A stretch of DNA of 12,356 bases from Bacillota bacterium (GTDB lineage Bacteria > Bacillota > Dethiobacteria > DTU022 > UBA8154). This document shows, piece by piece, positions 1-6,827 of the stretch (the first letter of the stretch is position 1; every line of letters begins with the position of its first letter). Both the position numbers and the translations under genes were made by a program. The notes under the pieces were generated by a model. That model saw only the letters and a list, made by a program, of their open reading frames with translations. It was not told the DNA's origin and did not search any database. The DNA lies in the NCBI GenBank assembly GCA_003456095.1, contig DMPF01000218.1:1-12356 (forward strand), in the 5' to 3' direction.

Positions 1-550
1 CGGCAGCGGAAGAGATGAGCGTTTCCAATGCCTTTTGCTCCGGGTCAAACCAGCGGTACAGGCTCTTTTCTCTCCCATCAAGGAACAAATAAAAAACATC
101 GCCACTGGCAAAGAGGCGTATCTCGTGAAGCTCCGCCGCGGCAGGGAGAGCGTCCGCTAAAAAGTTTTGCGGCAGCGGCGGTGCAAAATGGAGAAAGATG
201 GCAGCTGACGCCTCTTGCAGCAACGCTGCCAGTGCTGCTTCGTCCGGCCGTTCCACAGCGGCGTCAGGCAGCTTACGCTGCAAGAGTGCACTGATCGCCT
301 GCCAGAGGTGTGTATGAACCGTTTCGCCCCTGCGAAAAAGGATCAACTCCTCTTTTTCTCGCTGTTGCAGCACGATCTCAGCCGGCGCGAGCAGCAGATC
401 GGGAGAGGGTACGGGTGTAAAAAAAACGAACTCGTAGCGGGGCAGCACTACCTCCTCTATGTAGCGGCCGCCGAACCAAAGAATATAGGTCAAGTAAAGA
501 CTAAGCAGGATCAGCCCTGCCAGAAAAAATGTTTTAAACCGCTCCGGCAC
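1..550 (-). CDS. yycH: YycH-like regulator of WalK, N-terminal part (cut by window edge)
   Basis: Open frame on the minus strand from a GTG at 550-548 to the left edge, about 183 residues visible, 3' end missing. It starts VPERFKTFFLAG and has one hydrophobic segment at about residues 8-26, followed by a soluble, mostly extracytoplasmic region. This is the topology of YycH (WalH), a single-pass membrane protein that in Bacillus contacts WalK with YycI and restrains its activity. A purine-rich Shine-Dalgarno (AGGGGGGAG) lies 6 bases before the GTG. The nearby ATG at 577 is in another frame and soon hits a stop, so GTG is preferred. The gene begins 37 bases after the walK stop, as expected for a walR-walK-yycH operon. 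The call rests on position directly after walK, topology and the N-terminal pattern. Sequence identity in this family is low, so the exact subfamily is less certain than the neighbours' names. Confidence 0.75.
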   Translation of the reverse strand, partial: MPERFKTFFLAGLILLSLYLTYILWFGGRYIEEVVLPRYEFVFFTPVPSPDLLLAPAEIVLQQREKEELILFRRGETVHTHLWQAISALLQRKLPDAAVERPDEAALAALLQEASAAIFLHFAPPLPQNFLADALPAAAELHEIRLFASGDVFYLFLDGREKSLYRWFDPEQKALETLISSAA

Positions 551-587
551 TGCTCTCTCCCCCCTGCCTCGGCATGGTCGTTTTTTT

Positions 588-2396
588 TTAATTTGCGTCC
601 GGGTAATCCGCAAATTCTTTTAACGGCAGGCACACAACCGCTTCAGTCCCTTCCTGCAGGCGGCTGTGCAGCGTAATGGAGCCGCCATGGGCTTCCACGA
701 TCTGCCGGGCAATCGCCAGCCCCAGGCCCGTTCCTCCCGAATCGCGGGAACGGGCTTTATCCACACGGTAAAAGCGCTCGAAAACCCGTTCCAGTTCCTC
801 CTCGGGTATACCGATCCCCGTATCCTTGACCGCTATGCTGATAATATTTTTTTCTTTAAGGGAGGCGCTTACTTCCACTGTACCGCCGGCTGCCGTGTAC
901 TTTAGGGCGTTATCCAGGAGGATCAACATTACCTGCAGGATCATGTCCCGCTCCAGGAAAACAACAAGATTCTCTGCCGGCAAAAAATGCCGCAGCTTGA
1001 TTCCCCTGGATCGTCCCTCCAGCATGACCCGTTCCAGCACCTCCAGAATCAGTGTATTGATCTCCACCGCATCTTTTACCTCTGCCGTATGCCGCGAATC
1101 AAGGCGGGAAAGGATAAGCAGATCTTTAACCAATTTCACCATGCGATCCGTCTCTTTGTCCAAAACCTTTAGAAAGCGGGTGCGCACCTCCGGTTTTTCC
1201 AAGGCCCCGTTTAAAAGGGTTTCCACATAATTTTTAACCGCGGTGAGGGGGGTACGCAGTTCATGGGACACATTGGCCACAAATTCCTGGTGCATGCGCG
1301 TAAATGCCCGCTCCCTAGTGATATCATGGAAAACCACAAGCATGCCCTGCTGCCCTTCCTGACCGGAAAAAGGGGCAAAGTGGATCTGCAGGAACCGCTC
1401 CTGCTGGTTGGTCAGGTGGATCTCCCGGATTGCCGGAGACTTGCGGCATAAAAGCTGCCGCAGCTCCGCCGGAGGGAAAAATCCTCCCAGGATAATCTCC
1501 GCGGCAAGGCCGGTTTCGCGGGGGTTACCGATCCGCTGCAGGATCCGCCGCGCTGCCGGGTTCAGGTGAATGGCCCGGCCTTCCCGGTTAAAGGCCAGGA
1601 TACCGTCAGTCATATAATTCAAAATGGCCTCCACCTTGTTTTTTTCCGCCGATATCTCTCCCATGGTTTCCTGCAGACGGGCCGCCAGGTAATCGAACAT
1701 GCGGCCCAGTTCCCCGATCTCATCCGCCGCATGTACGGCAATTTCCTGAGTAAAATCTCCTCCCGCCATCGCCGCGGCACGGGAGGTAAGCTCACGAATC
1801 GGTCGGGTGATTGTCCGTGCCAGCAAAAAACCAATCAAGACAGCGATACCCAGCACTGCCAGCCATCCACTGAGCAGCATAAACTTGAACTCCCGCAGGA
1901 TCAAATAGATATCTTCAAGGGAACTTCTTAAGAAAACCACTCCCACTACCAAAGCCTCATCCTTCACAGGTAAAGCCAGATAATGATAACGGGCCTGCGT
2001 CTGGGGGTCCATGCGCACATTTTCCACCCGGTTGCCGGTGAGGGCCAGCAGCACATCATCCTGGATCACCCTGCCTCCCAACAGGGAGGAGGAACGCTGT
2101 CCCGGCCCGCCCAACAGGCGGCCGTGGCGGTCGAGAACCATAATCTCCGTGCCGGGGCTCCCCTCCCAGAAATCGGCAATGAGGCTGGAAATTTGTTCCG
2201 GCTGCTGTTCCTCCTCCAGCAGGTAGCGGCGCAGGAAATTACCCAGTAGTTCAGCCTGCGCATTTTGGCCTGCGGCAAAATTACGCAAATAGTAATTTTC
2301 CAATGAATTAACCAGATAGACACCACCGAGCTGCATGGCGAAAAGAACAAGCAAGGAATAAAGTAAAACTATCTTTCCCTGCATCCCCGCACGCAT
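588..2396 (-). CDS. walK: WalK, essential cell-wall sensor histidine kinase
   Basis: Sensor kinase of 602 residues that phosphorylates WalR and controls cell-wall hydrolase genes. Order of parts: first membrane helix about 8-28, extracellular sensor about 29-172, second helix about 174-193, HAMP about 190-245, PAS about 253-370 (containing TDGILAFNREG), dimerisation/phosphoacceptor domain with NVSHELRTPL (His378), then the ATPase domain with the N box (Asn496 in LLDNALKYT), G1 box (DTGIGI, 525-530) and G2 box (GGTGLGL, 554-560). The double-helix, HAMP, PAS, HisKA, HATPase architecture and length near 600 are those of WalK/YycG. The start ATG overlaps the walR stop by one base (TGATG), and GAGGAGG lies 8 bases upstream, so translation is probably coupled. 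A second in-frame ATG at codon 5 is less well placed. An A-run directly follows the TAA stop. Confidence 0.95.
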   Translation of the reverse strand: MRAGMQGKIVLLYSLLVLFAMQLGGVYLVNSLENYYLRNFAAGQNAQAELLGNFLRRYLLEEEQQPEQISSLIADFWEGSPGTEIMVLDRHGRLLGGPGQRSSSLLGGRVIQDDVLLALTGNRVENVRMDPQTQARYHYLALPVKDEALVVGVVFLRSSLEDIYLILREFKFMLLSGWLAVLGIAVLIGFLLARTITRPIRELTSRAAAMAGGDFTQEIAVHAADEIGELGRMFDYLAARLQETMGEISAEKNKVEAILNYMTDGILAFNREGRAIHLNPAARRILQRIGNPRETGLAAEIILGGFFPPAELRQLLCRKSPAIREIHLTNQQERFLQIHFAPFSGQEGQQGMLVVFHDITRERAFTRMHQEFVANVSHELRTPLTAVKNYVETLLNGALEKPEVRTRFLKVLDKETDRMVKLVKDLLILSRLDSRHTAEVKDAVEINTLILEVLERVMLEGRSRGIKLRHFLPAENLVVFLERDMILQVMLILLDNALKYTAAGGTVEVSASLKEKNIISIAVKDTGIGIPEEELERVFERFYRVDKARSRDSGGTGLGLAIARQIVEAHGGSITLHSRLQEGTEAVVCLPLKEFADYPDAN

Positions 2397-3082
2397 CAGG
2401 ACGGCCTCCTCAGATAATATCCGGCACCCCGCCTGGTGCAGAGGTAGATGGGGTTGCCGGGGTCATCCTCGATCTTTTCGCGCAGGCGCCGTATCGTCAC
2501 ATCAACGGTGCGTGCATCACCCAGGTAATCATAGCCCCATACCTCCTCAAGCAGCTTATCCCGGCTGAAAACATAGCCCTCATTGTTGAGCAGAAAGAGC
2601 AGCAGGTTAAACTCGAGGTAAGTAAGCTCTATCTCCCGACCTTTTTTTTTGCATTCCATCCTGGCCGGCTCAAGGGAAATATCACCACAGATTAAGACCA
2701 CGGAAGTTTTGTCCTGCATTTTGACCCGGCGCAGGGCCGCTCTGATCCGGGCCAGCAGTTCACGCATACTGAAAGGTTTGGTCACATAATCATCCGCCCC
2801 CAATTCCAGGCCCAGCACCTTGTCCACTTCCGCTTCCCTGGCCGTAAGCATGATGATCGGAACATCCATTTTATCCCTGATGCGGCGGCATACGCTGTAA
2901 CCGTCAATGCGGGGCAGCATTAGATCCAGCAGGATCAAATCGGGCAGCTTGCTGAAGGCAAGGCGCAGGGCGTCAGCCCCATCATTGGCTACAATAACAT
3001 GAAAGCCATCCTCTTCAAGATTGTACTGGAGGATCTCCGCTATTGATTTTTCGTCTTCCACGATCAGGATCTTCTCCGGCAA
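2396..3082 (-). CDS. walR: WalR, OmpR-family response regulator
   Basis: Response regulator of 228 residues, partner of WalK. The receiver domain (about 1-115) has the acidic pocket Glu9/Asp10, phosphoacceptor Asp53 in LLDLMLPRIDG, Thr80 and Lys102. The C-terminal winged helix (about 128-226) has the recognition region WGYDYLGDARTVDVTIRRL and a wing ending GAGYYL, very close to the WalR/YycF consensus. The start codon is TTG (3082-3080): GGAGGG is 9 bases upstream, no ATG is available nearby, and the protein then starts PEKILIVEDE as the family does. It leads the walRK operon: a strong terminator isolates it from the gene upstream, and the stop overlaps the walK start. Its own promoter is not clear. 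An AT-rich stretch (TAGAAT, 5/6 to a -10) near 3115-3120 lacks a recognisable -35, which would fit activator-dependent or readthrough transcription. Confidence 0.96.
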   Translation of the reverse strand: MPEKILIVEDEKSIAEILQYNLEEDGFHVIVANDGADALRLAFSKLPDLILLDLMLPRIDGYSVCRRIRDKMDVPIIMLTAREAEVDKVLGLELGADDYVTKPFSMRELLARIRAALRRVKMQDKTSVVLICGDISLEPARMECKKKGREIELTYLEFNLLLFLLNNEGYVFSRDKLLEEVWGYDYLGDARTVDVTIRRLREKIEDDPGNPIYLCTRRGAGYYLRRPS

Positions 3083-3125
3083 CGGCTACTCCCTCCAGTG
3101 CTTAATCGTCATATAATTCTATTTT

Positions 3126-3144
3126 CGCAGGCTAAACTCCTGCG
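3126..3144 (-). promoter_or_regulatory. 6-bp inverted repeat in the walR leader
   Basis: CGCAGG and CCTGCG form perfect 6-bp arms around a 7-base loop, between the terminator and the walR ribosome binding site. It lies about where a -35 would be for the TAGAAT hexamer just downstream. It has no T tract, so it is not a terminator. It could be a protein-binding site or an RNA hairpin; the sequence does not decide. Confidence 0.3.
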
Positions 3145-3155
3145 CCTGCCGGTCG

Positions 3156-3180
3156 AAAAAAAAGTGACCATACGGTCACT
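3156..3180 (-). terminator. Intrinsic terminator upstream of walR
   Basis: On the minus strand a perfect 7-bp stem (AGTGACC / GGTCACT) with a GTAT loop is followed directly by eight T residues. This is a textbook Rho-independent terminator and should end transcripts coming from the iron-sulfur flavoprotein gene, isolating walRK. On the plus strand the A-run precedes the hairpin, so it is directional. The TGACC-N4-GGTCA core also resembles a dimeric repressor operator, and a promoter-like -35/-10 pair ends just before it, so an operator role cannot be ruled out. Confidence 0.75.
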
Positions 3181-3184
3181 GTAA

Positions 3185-3211
3185 AGTATATATATGTTAA
3201 GAGGGGGTCAA
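3185..3211 (-). promoter_or_regulatory. Promoter-like element overlapping a GC-rich hairpin
   Basis: TTGACC (3211-3206) and TATACT (3190-3185) are good -35 and -10 hexamers, but the spacer is only 15 bases. The -35 sits in the loop of an inverted repeat with arms GAGGGG/CCCCTC (3201-3219). The predicted start site would fall inside the terminator palindrome at 3163-3180. It may be a regulated promoter or chance AT richness; activity is uncertain. Confidence 0.3.
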
Positions 3212-3258
3212 CTCCCCTCCAGTTTAACAGGGAATTGTTACAGCAATATTGCAAGAAC

Positions 3259-3275
3259 TTTATATTTTTGTTACA
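3259..3275 (-). promoter_or_regulatory. WalR-box-like direct repeat upstream of walR
   Basis: Minus-strand TGTAAC-AAAAA-TATAAA matches the published WalR box TGTWAH-N5-TGTWAH at 11 of 12 defined positions. It overlaps the stop codon of the upstream flavoprotein gene. A further pair of half-sites nearby (TGTAAC and TGTTAA, 3240-3222) has a 7-base instead of a 5-base spacer. It could mediate autoregulation, but it lies about 180 bases from the walR start and AT-rich matches arise easily. Confidence 0.25.
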
Positions 3276-3861
3276 TGCTGTTTGTTTTGGCCGCAATCGC
3301 CCGTCCCAGCGCACAGGCTTCCTCCATCACCGCTTCCTTTGCTAATACAGCACCTTCATTTTCCACACCCGGCACCAGCAGGTCGCCTGCATAATTGCGG
3401 TTGAGGGCATCATAGAAGTAGCGCATGGTAAGGCGCGGGCATTCAAAAAGCCGCTTGCCCCGCGTGGCGCCGGTGGCGATGAGATAACCATCCCCCCGGG
3501 GAAGCAGCGGCTGCGATCTCAAGCGGTATTTGCGCACCCACAGTGCCTGCGAGCGGTCGATAAAGGCTTTAGCGACAGCGGAAAGGGTATAAAAATAAAT
3601 GGGAGCAGCAAGAATAATATCTGCCGGCTCCTGCAGTAGGGGATAAATGCGGTGCATGTCATCTTCAAGCACGCACACGCCTGTGCTGTCACAGCCGCCG
3701 CAGCCCTGACAGGGTCGTATATTCAATCTAAAAATCTCGATTTTTTCCACGCGGCAACCGCCTCGCTCCGCCTCTGCCAGCACTGTGTCCAGAAGGAGTG
3801 TGGAATTGGCACCCTGTCGGGGGCTGGCCGCCAGTCCGCGCAACTGAACAGAACGGTGCAT
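3271..3861 (-). CDS. Iron-sulfur flavoprotein (NADPH-dependent FMN reductase / flavodoxin fold)
   Basis: Protein of 196 residues with a flavodoxin-like fold. The N-terminal strand and loop (GLAASPRQGANS, about 9-20) form the FMN phosphate-binding site. The cysteine cluster CQGCGGCDSTGVC gives Cys51, Cys54, Cys57 and Cys63, the compact CX2CX2CX5C motif that binds a 4Fe-4S cluster in archaeal and clostridial iron-sulfur flavoproteins (Isf). The middle contains AAPIYFYTLSAVAKAFIDR, typical of the family. Such proteins move electrons between ferredoxin-like partners and acceptors in anaerobes; the substrate here is unknown. Four in-frame starts lie close together. The ATG at 3861 is chosen because AAGGA is 8 bases upstream; the ATGs at 3870 and 3867 abut that Shine-Dalgarno. 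It follows the M23 peptidase gene by about 76 bases, in the same direction and possibly co-transcribed, and ends before the strong terminator at 3180-3156. Confidence 0.85.
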   Translation of the reverse strand: MHRSVQLRGLAASPRQGANSTLLLDTVLAEAERGGCRVEKIEIFRLNIRPCQGCGGCDSTGVCVLEDDMHRIYPLLQEPADIILAAPIYFYTLSAVAKAFIDRSQALWVRKYRLRSQPLLPRGDGYLIATGATRGKRLFECPRLTMRYFYDALNRNYAGDLLVPGVENEGAVLAKEAVMEEACALGRAIAAKTNSM

Positions 3862-3937
3862 CAACATCATCCTTACGTGTTATTGCTCGGTTTTATTTTC
3901 ACCGGGGTGCGGAGTGCATATTTACAGCTTTAGCCGG

Positions 3938-5341
3938 CTACGGGCGGAAGAATTCAAGGGGATCCAGCGGGGGACCATAAATACCGCCGGTGCGTATCTC
4001 AAAATGCACATGATCACCAAAAGACCTGCCTGTGTTCCCGATGCGCCCGATAACCTCCCCCTTGCCGACTGCCTCTCCCTCGCTGACCAGGTTTTGCGAA
4101 TTATGGGCATAACGGGTATAGTAGGTGCCGTGATAAATAACAATACACTTACCATAACCTCCGTCCCAGCCCACAAAGACCACCACGCCGCTGTCTGCCG
4201 CCAGGATGGGCGTGCCATGGGGAGCGGCGATGTCAATTCCCGCGTGAAAGCTTCCCCAGCGCCAGCCAAAAGGCGAAGTGAGACGGCCACCGCCCCTTAC
4301 CGGCCAGATGAAGGAGCCCGTGCCTCGGGAAGGAATGCTGGCTGTCCCCCGGGCCACCTTCTGCGCGACAGGTTCACTGATGACCACGCTGGAGACTATC
4401 TCCCTGGATCTCTCCTGTCCGTTTTCCCGGATCACTTCATAAACGATATCCCTGCTGCCGAAAACACCTTTTTCCAATACTTCAGTCTGCCCACTCCACA
4501 TGGAATCGTCCGGCACATAAACCGTCTGGAAAGGTATCCGCTCCGTAACCGTTACCCGTTCCACAGTGATCACATTTACAAGTGGCTCCGGCACAATCAG
4601 GCTCAGCTCATCGCCAATCCGCAGCCTATCCCCCTCCATCTGAGGATTGGCCTCCCTTAGTTCCTCCACGGATATATCATTATCCCGGGCAATTTGCCAA
4701 AGAGAATCACCCCGGGAAACCAGATAGGTCTCCCGGCGGTCCGTACCACGCAGCAGTATCGCCGCGACCGTTTCCGGATCCCGCAGCTCCTCCGGGTAAG
4801 AAAGGTAGGGGCGGGCATCGATCTGCTCGAGGAGATAAACCCTTTCCAGCGAAACATTATCTTTCGTCGGGAGATAGGCATTTGTCACCATCTCCACAAT
4901 CTGTTCAACGGCGGCGGCATCAGCTACCGGGAGGAGATCCCGTCCCCCCGCCGTAACCATCAAGGCATCTACCTTGTAGCTGAGGGTGTTGCGCAGCTGC
5001 GATAATACTTTATCCGGCGCTTCCTCTGCCAGCGGACGATACACCTTTGCATATCCGATATCTTGCACCACATGCACCGGCCGGCCATAAAACAAATAGG
5101 CCTCCTGCCGCAGGGTATCGCGAATCTCCTGCAATCTCTCCCTCTCCGCAAGCAGGCCTACCTCCTGCCCGTCAACATAAACGGCATAAAAATAGGCACC
5201 ATGGTCAACGTAGTAACTCATGGTGCCGCAGATAATCATGAAGCTCAGCACTACAAAAAGCAACCGCGTAAAAAGTGTGCCGCTGCTTTGCCGCAAACAA
5301 TCTTTCGCCATAAGCGCCTTGAAGGTTGTTATCCTCCGCAT
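3938..5341 (-). CDS. Membrane-anchored M23 peptidoglycan endopeptidase with LysM and G5 domains
   Basis: Protein of 467 residues. Its N terminus is basic, then one hydrophobic helix at about 27-42 anchors it with the rest outside. After an uncharacterised region (about 50-200) come a LysM motif (about 206-250, TYLVSRGDSLWQIARDN), a G5 domain (about 255-330) and an M23 zinc metallopeptidase domain (about 345-465). Zinc and catalytic residues are present: His366 and Asp370 in HAGID, His413 in RYAH, and His444/His446 in HVHFE. It should bind peptidoglycan through LysM/G5 and cut peptide cross-links. The start is the ATG at 5341, with GGAGG 6 bases upstream; an in-frame TTG at 5356 overlaps that Shine-Dalgarno and is rejected. 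The gene lies between purA and the walR region. Hydrolases of this class are classic WalR targets, and WalR-box-like sequences lie just upstream. Confidence 0.9.
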   Translation of the reverse strand: MRRITTFKALMAKDCLRQSSGTLFTRLLFVVLSFMIICGTMSYYVDHGAYFYAVYVDGQEVGLLAERERLQEIRDTLRQEAYLFYGRPVHVVQDIGYAKVYRPLAEEAPDKVLSQLRNTLSYKVDALMVTAGGRDLLPVADAAAVEQIVEMVTNAYLPTKDNVSLERVYLLEQIDARPYLSYPEELRDPETVAAILLRGTDRRETYLVSRGDSLWQIARDNDISVEELREANPQMEGDRLRIGDELSLIVPEPLVNVITVERVTVTERIPFQTVYVPDDSMWSGQTEVLEKGVFGSRDIVYEVIRENGQERSREIVSSVVISEPVAQKVARGTASIPSRGTGSFIWPVRGGGRLTSPFGWRWGSFHAGIDIAAPHGTPILAADSGVVVFVGWDGGYGKCIVIYHGTYYTRYAHNSQNLVSEGEAVGKGEVIGRIGNTGRSFGDHVHFEIRTGGIYGPPLDPLEFFRP

Positions 5342-5379
5342 TATTCGCCTCCGCAATATAGTGATAGGGCAGCTTAAAT

Positions 5380-5417
5380 TGTTTTGTTTGTGTTAACTTT
5401 ATTAAGATCGGTTAACA
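5380..5417. promoter_or_regulatory. Two WalR-box-like sites upstream of the M23 peptidase
   Basis: On the plus strand TGTTTT-GTTTG-TGTTAA (5380-5396) matches TGTWAH-N5-TGTWAH at 11 of 12 defined positions. On the minus strand TGTTAA-CCGAT-CTTAAT (5417-5401) matches at 10 of 12. They face each other, are almost adjacent, and lie 39-76 bases upstream of the M23 start. Two GTTAAC hexamers give the block partial dyad symmetry. No clear sigma-A promoter is seen, so activation or repression cannot be told apart. Confidence 0.35.
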
Positions 5418-5458
5418 ATTGCATTTAATTCTTCACGGCGAGGATAATTCCTGCTTTG

Positions 5459-5503
5459 CTGGAGACAAAATAGAAAATTTTTTTTAATGCGCCTATTCTC
5501 CAG
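5459..5503 (-). other. Long bulged inverted repeat in the purA-M23 spacer
   Basis: Read on the minus strand, CTGGAG then AATAG pair with CTATT and, after a 4-base TTGT bulge, CTCCAG. This makes 11 base pairs around a 19-base loop that contains a run of eight A and four T. It begins 12 bases after the purA stop. There is no T tract after the 3' arm, so a standard terminator is unlikely. It may be an mRNA 3' structure for purA or a leader element for the M23 gene. I match it to no known riboswitch. Confidence 0.35.
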
Positions 5504-5515
5504 GCCTGCCCCCTC

Positions 5516-6802
5516 TTAGAGCCGCCAGATTGTCTGATCCCGGCGCGGCCCCACCGAAAGGAGGGAAACGGGGGCACCGGCAGTCTCCTCCACGCCTTTG
5601 ATATAGTCAAGTGCTGCCCGGGGTAAGTCGTTTATATTGCCGCACCGCGATATATCCTCGTCCCAGCCGGCAAACTCCCGGTATATGGGAGTAATCTCCT
5701 CCAGTATATGCTGATCGGCTGGAAAATGTTCAGTAACGCTGCCGTCGCGGCAGCGGTATGCCGTGGCAATCTTTATGCTTCCCACACCGCCGAGTACATC
5801 AAAAAGAGTCAGGGCAAGGTGCTGAACTCCGTTAAGCCGACAGGCCTGCCGCAAGGCCACCCCGTCAAGCCAGCCGATACGCCGCGGCCGGCCTGTCGTT
5901 GTTCCAAATTCCCGTCCCCGCTCCCGTATATATTCCGCCGTCTTTCCCTCGATCTCCGTCGGAAAAGGGCCGGCACCGACGCGGGTAGTATACGCCTTCC
6001 CCACTCCCAGTATCGTACCTACCTTTCCCGGAGGGATCCCCGCACCGCTGCAGACAGATCCGGTCATGGTCCCGGACGAGGTTACATAAGGATAAGTGCC
6101 GTAGTCAATATCAAGCATGGCGCCCTGCGCCCCTTCAAAGAGCACCTTTTCGCCCCGCTCCAGGTGCCCGGCTAAAAGGAGGGCTGTATCAGCGATATAA
6201 GGAAGTAAGCGGTATGCCGCCGGCAAGTACCCTTCTTCAATTTCCGGCATGGTCATGGTTTCCGCACTGTAATACCTTGCAAACAGCTCATTTTTTTCGC
6301 TCAAAAAAGCGGCTATCTTTTCTTTCAGCCTTTGTGCGTCGCGCAGCTCGCCGGCCCGTATGCCCCGCCGCGCAATCTTGTCCTGATAAGCGGGACCAAT
6401 ACCGCGCAGGGTAGTGCCGATTTTTGCGCTGCCCCGCTTTTCTTCCTCCAGACTATCCTGCCTGCGGTGATAGGGCAGGATCAGATGGGCCCGGTCGCTG
6501 ATAAAGAGCTTTTGCACAATAATCCCCCGCCGTTTCAGCCCGGCCAGTTCATCCTCCAGCGTCAGCGCGTCCAGGACCATGCCGTTGCCCAGAATATTGA
6601 TCTTCCCCGGGTAAAGCACGCCGCAGGGCAGATGGTGCAGCTTGAAGGTTTCATTTTCCACAACAATCGTATGTCCGGCATTGGGTCCTCCATTGTAGCG
6701 GACCACCACATCAACCTGGCCGGCCAAAAAGTCAGAAATCTTTCCCTTGCCCTCATCTCCCCACTGGCAACCAACTACCGCGAGCGTTGTATCGTTCAGC
6801 AA
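5516..6802 (-). CDS. purA: Adenylosuccinate synthetase PurA
   Basis: Joins IMP and aspartate using GTP to make adenylosuccinate, the first committed step to AMP; cytoplasmic. With the TTG start at 6802 it has 428 residues, the usual family length. Recognisable motifs are GCQWGDEGKGK (11-21, catalytic Asp16), NGGPNAGHTI (catalytic His44), GTTLRGIGPAYQDK, EGAQGAMLDIDYGTYPYVTSS, KAYTTRVGAGPFPTE and GTTTGRPRRIGWLD. The TTG is preferred to an ATG at 6826 because AAGGAG lies 10 bases upstream of it, whereas the ATG has no near Shine-Dalgarno and would add an eight-residue tail. The gene starts just after the FAD dehydrogenase stop, so the two are surely co-transcribed. Two motifs deviate from the norm: the guanine-recognition TKLD reads TLFD (333-335 region), and the segment after VTSS reads GTMTGSV rather than the common NPTAGGV. 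The identity is not in doubt. Confidence 0.95.
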   Translation of the reverse strand: MLNDTTLAVVGCQWGDEGKGKISDFLAGQVDVVVRYNGGPNAGHTIVVENETFKLHHLPCGVLYPGKINILGNGMVLDALTLEDELAGLKRRGIIVQKLFISDRAHLILPYHRRQDSLEEEKRGSAKIGTTLRGIGPAYQDKIARRGIRAGELRDAQRLKEKIAAFLSEKNELFARYYSAETMTMPEIEEGYLPAAYRLLPYIADTALLLAGHLERGEKVLFEGAQGAMLDIDYGTYPYVTSSGTMTGSVCSGAGIPPGKVGTILGVGKAYTTRVGAGPFPTEIEGKTAEYIRERGREFGTTTGRPRRIGWLDGVALRQACRLNGVQHLALTLFDVLGGVGSIKIATAYRCRDGSVTEHFPADQHILEEITPIYREFAGWDEDISRCGNINDLPRAALDYIKGVEETAGAPVSLLSVGPRRDQTIWRL

Positions 6803-6810
6803 ATGACGTT

Positions 6811-6818
6811 CACTCCTT
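6811..6818 (-). promoter_or_regulatory. Shine-Dalgarno deciding the purA start
   Basis: AAGGAGTG on the minus strand lies downstream of the ATG at 6826 and 10 bases (from AAGGAG) upstream of the TTG at 6802. It supports initiation at TTG. The nearest purine-rich block before the ATG (GGGGAGG) is about 20 bases away, too far to serve it. Confidence 0.6.
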
Positions 6819-6827
6819 GTCTTCATT

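Noticed and set aside
581..590. A9 run (minus strand) as a slippage or frameshift site
   Set aside because: It lies just after the walK stop codon, so slippage would not alter a product, and yycH has its own Shine-Dalgarno and GTG start.
28..676. Two plus-strand frames at the left edge
   Set aside because: Antisense to yycH and the end of walK, which form a known operon on the minus strand.
3914..4660. Plus-strand open frame of 248 codons
   Set aside because: It is antisense to the M23 peptidase gene, whose domains and catalytic residues are unmistakable; the plus-strand translation is low-complexity with no recognisable domain and no good ribosome binding site.
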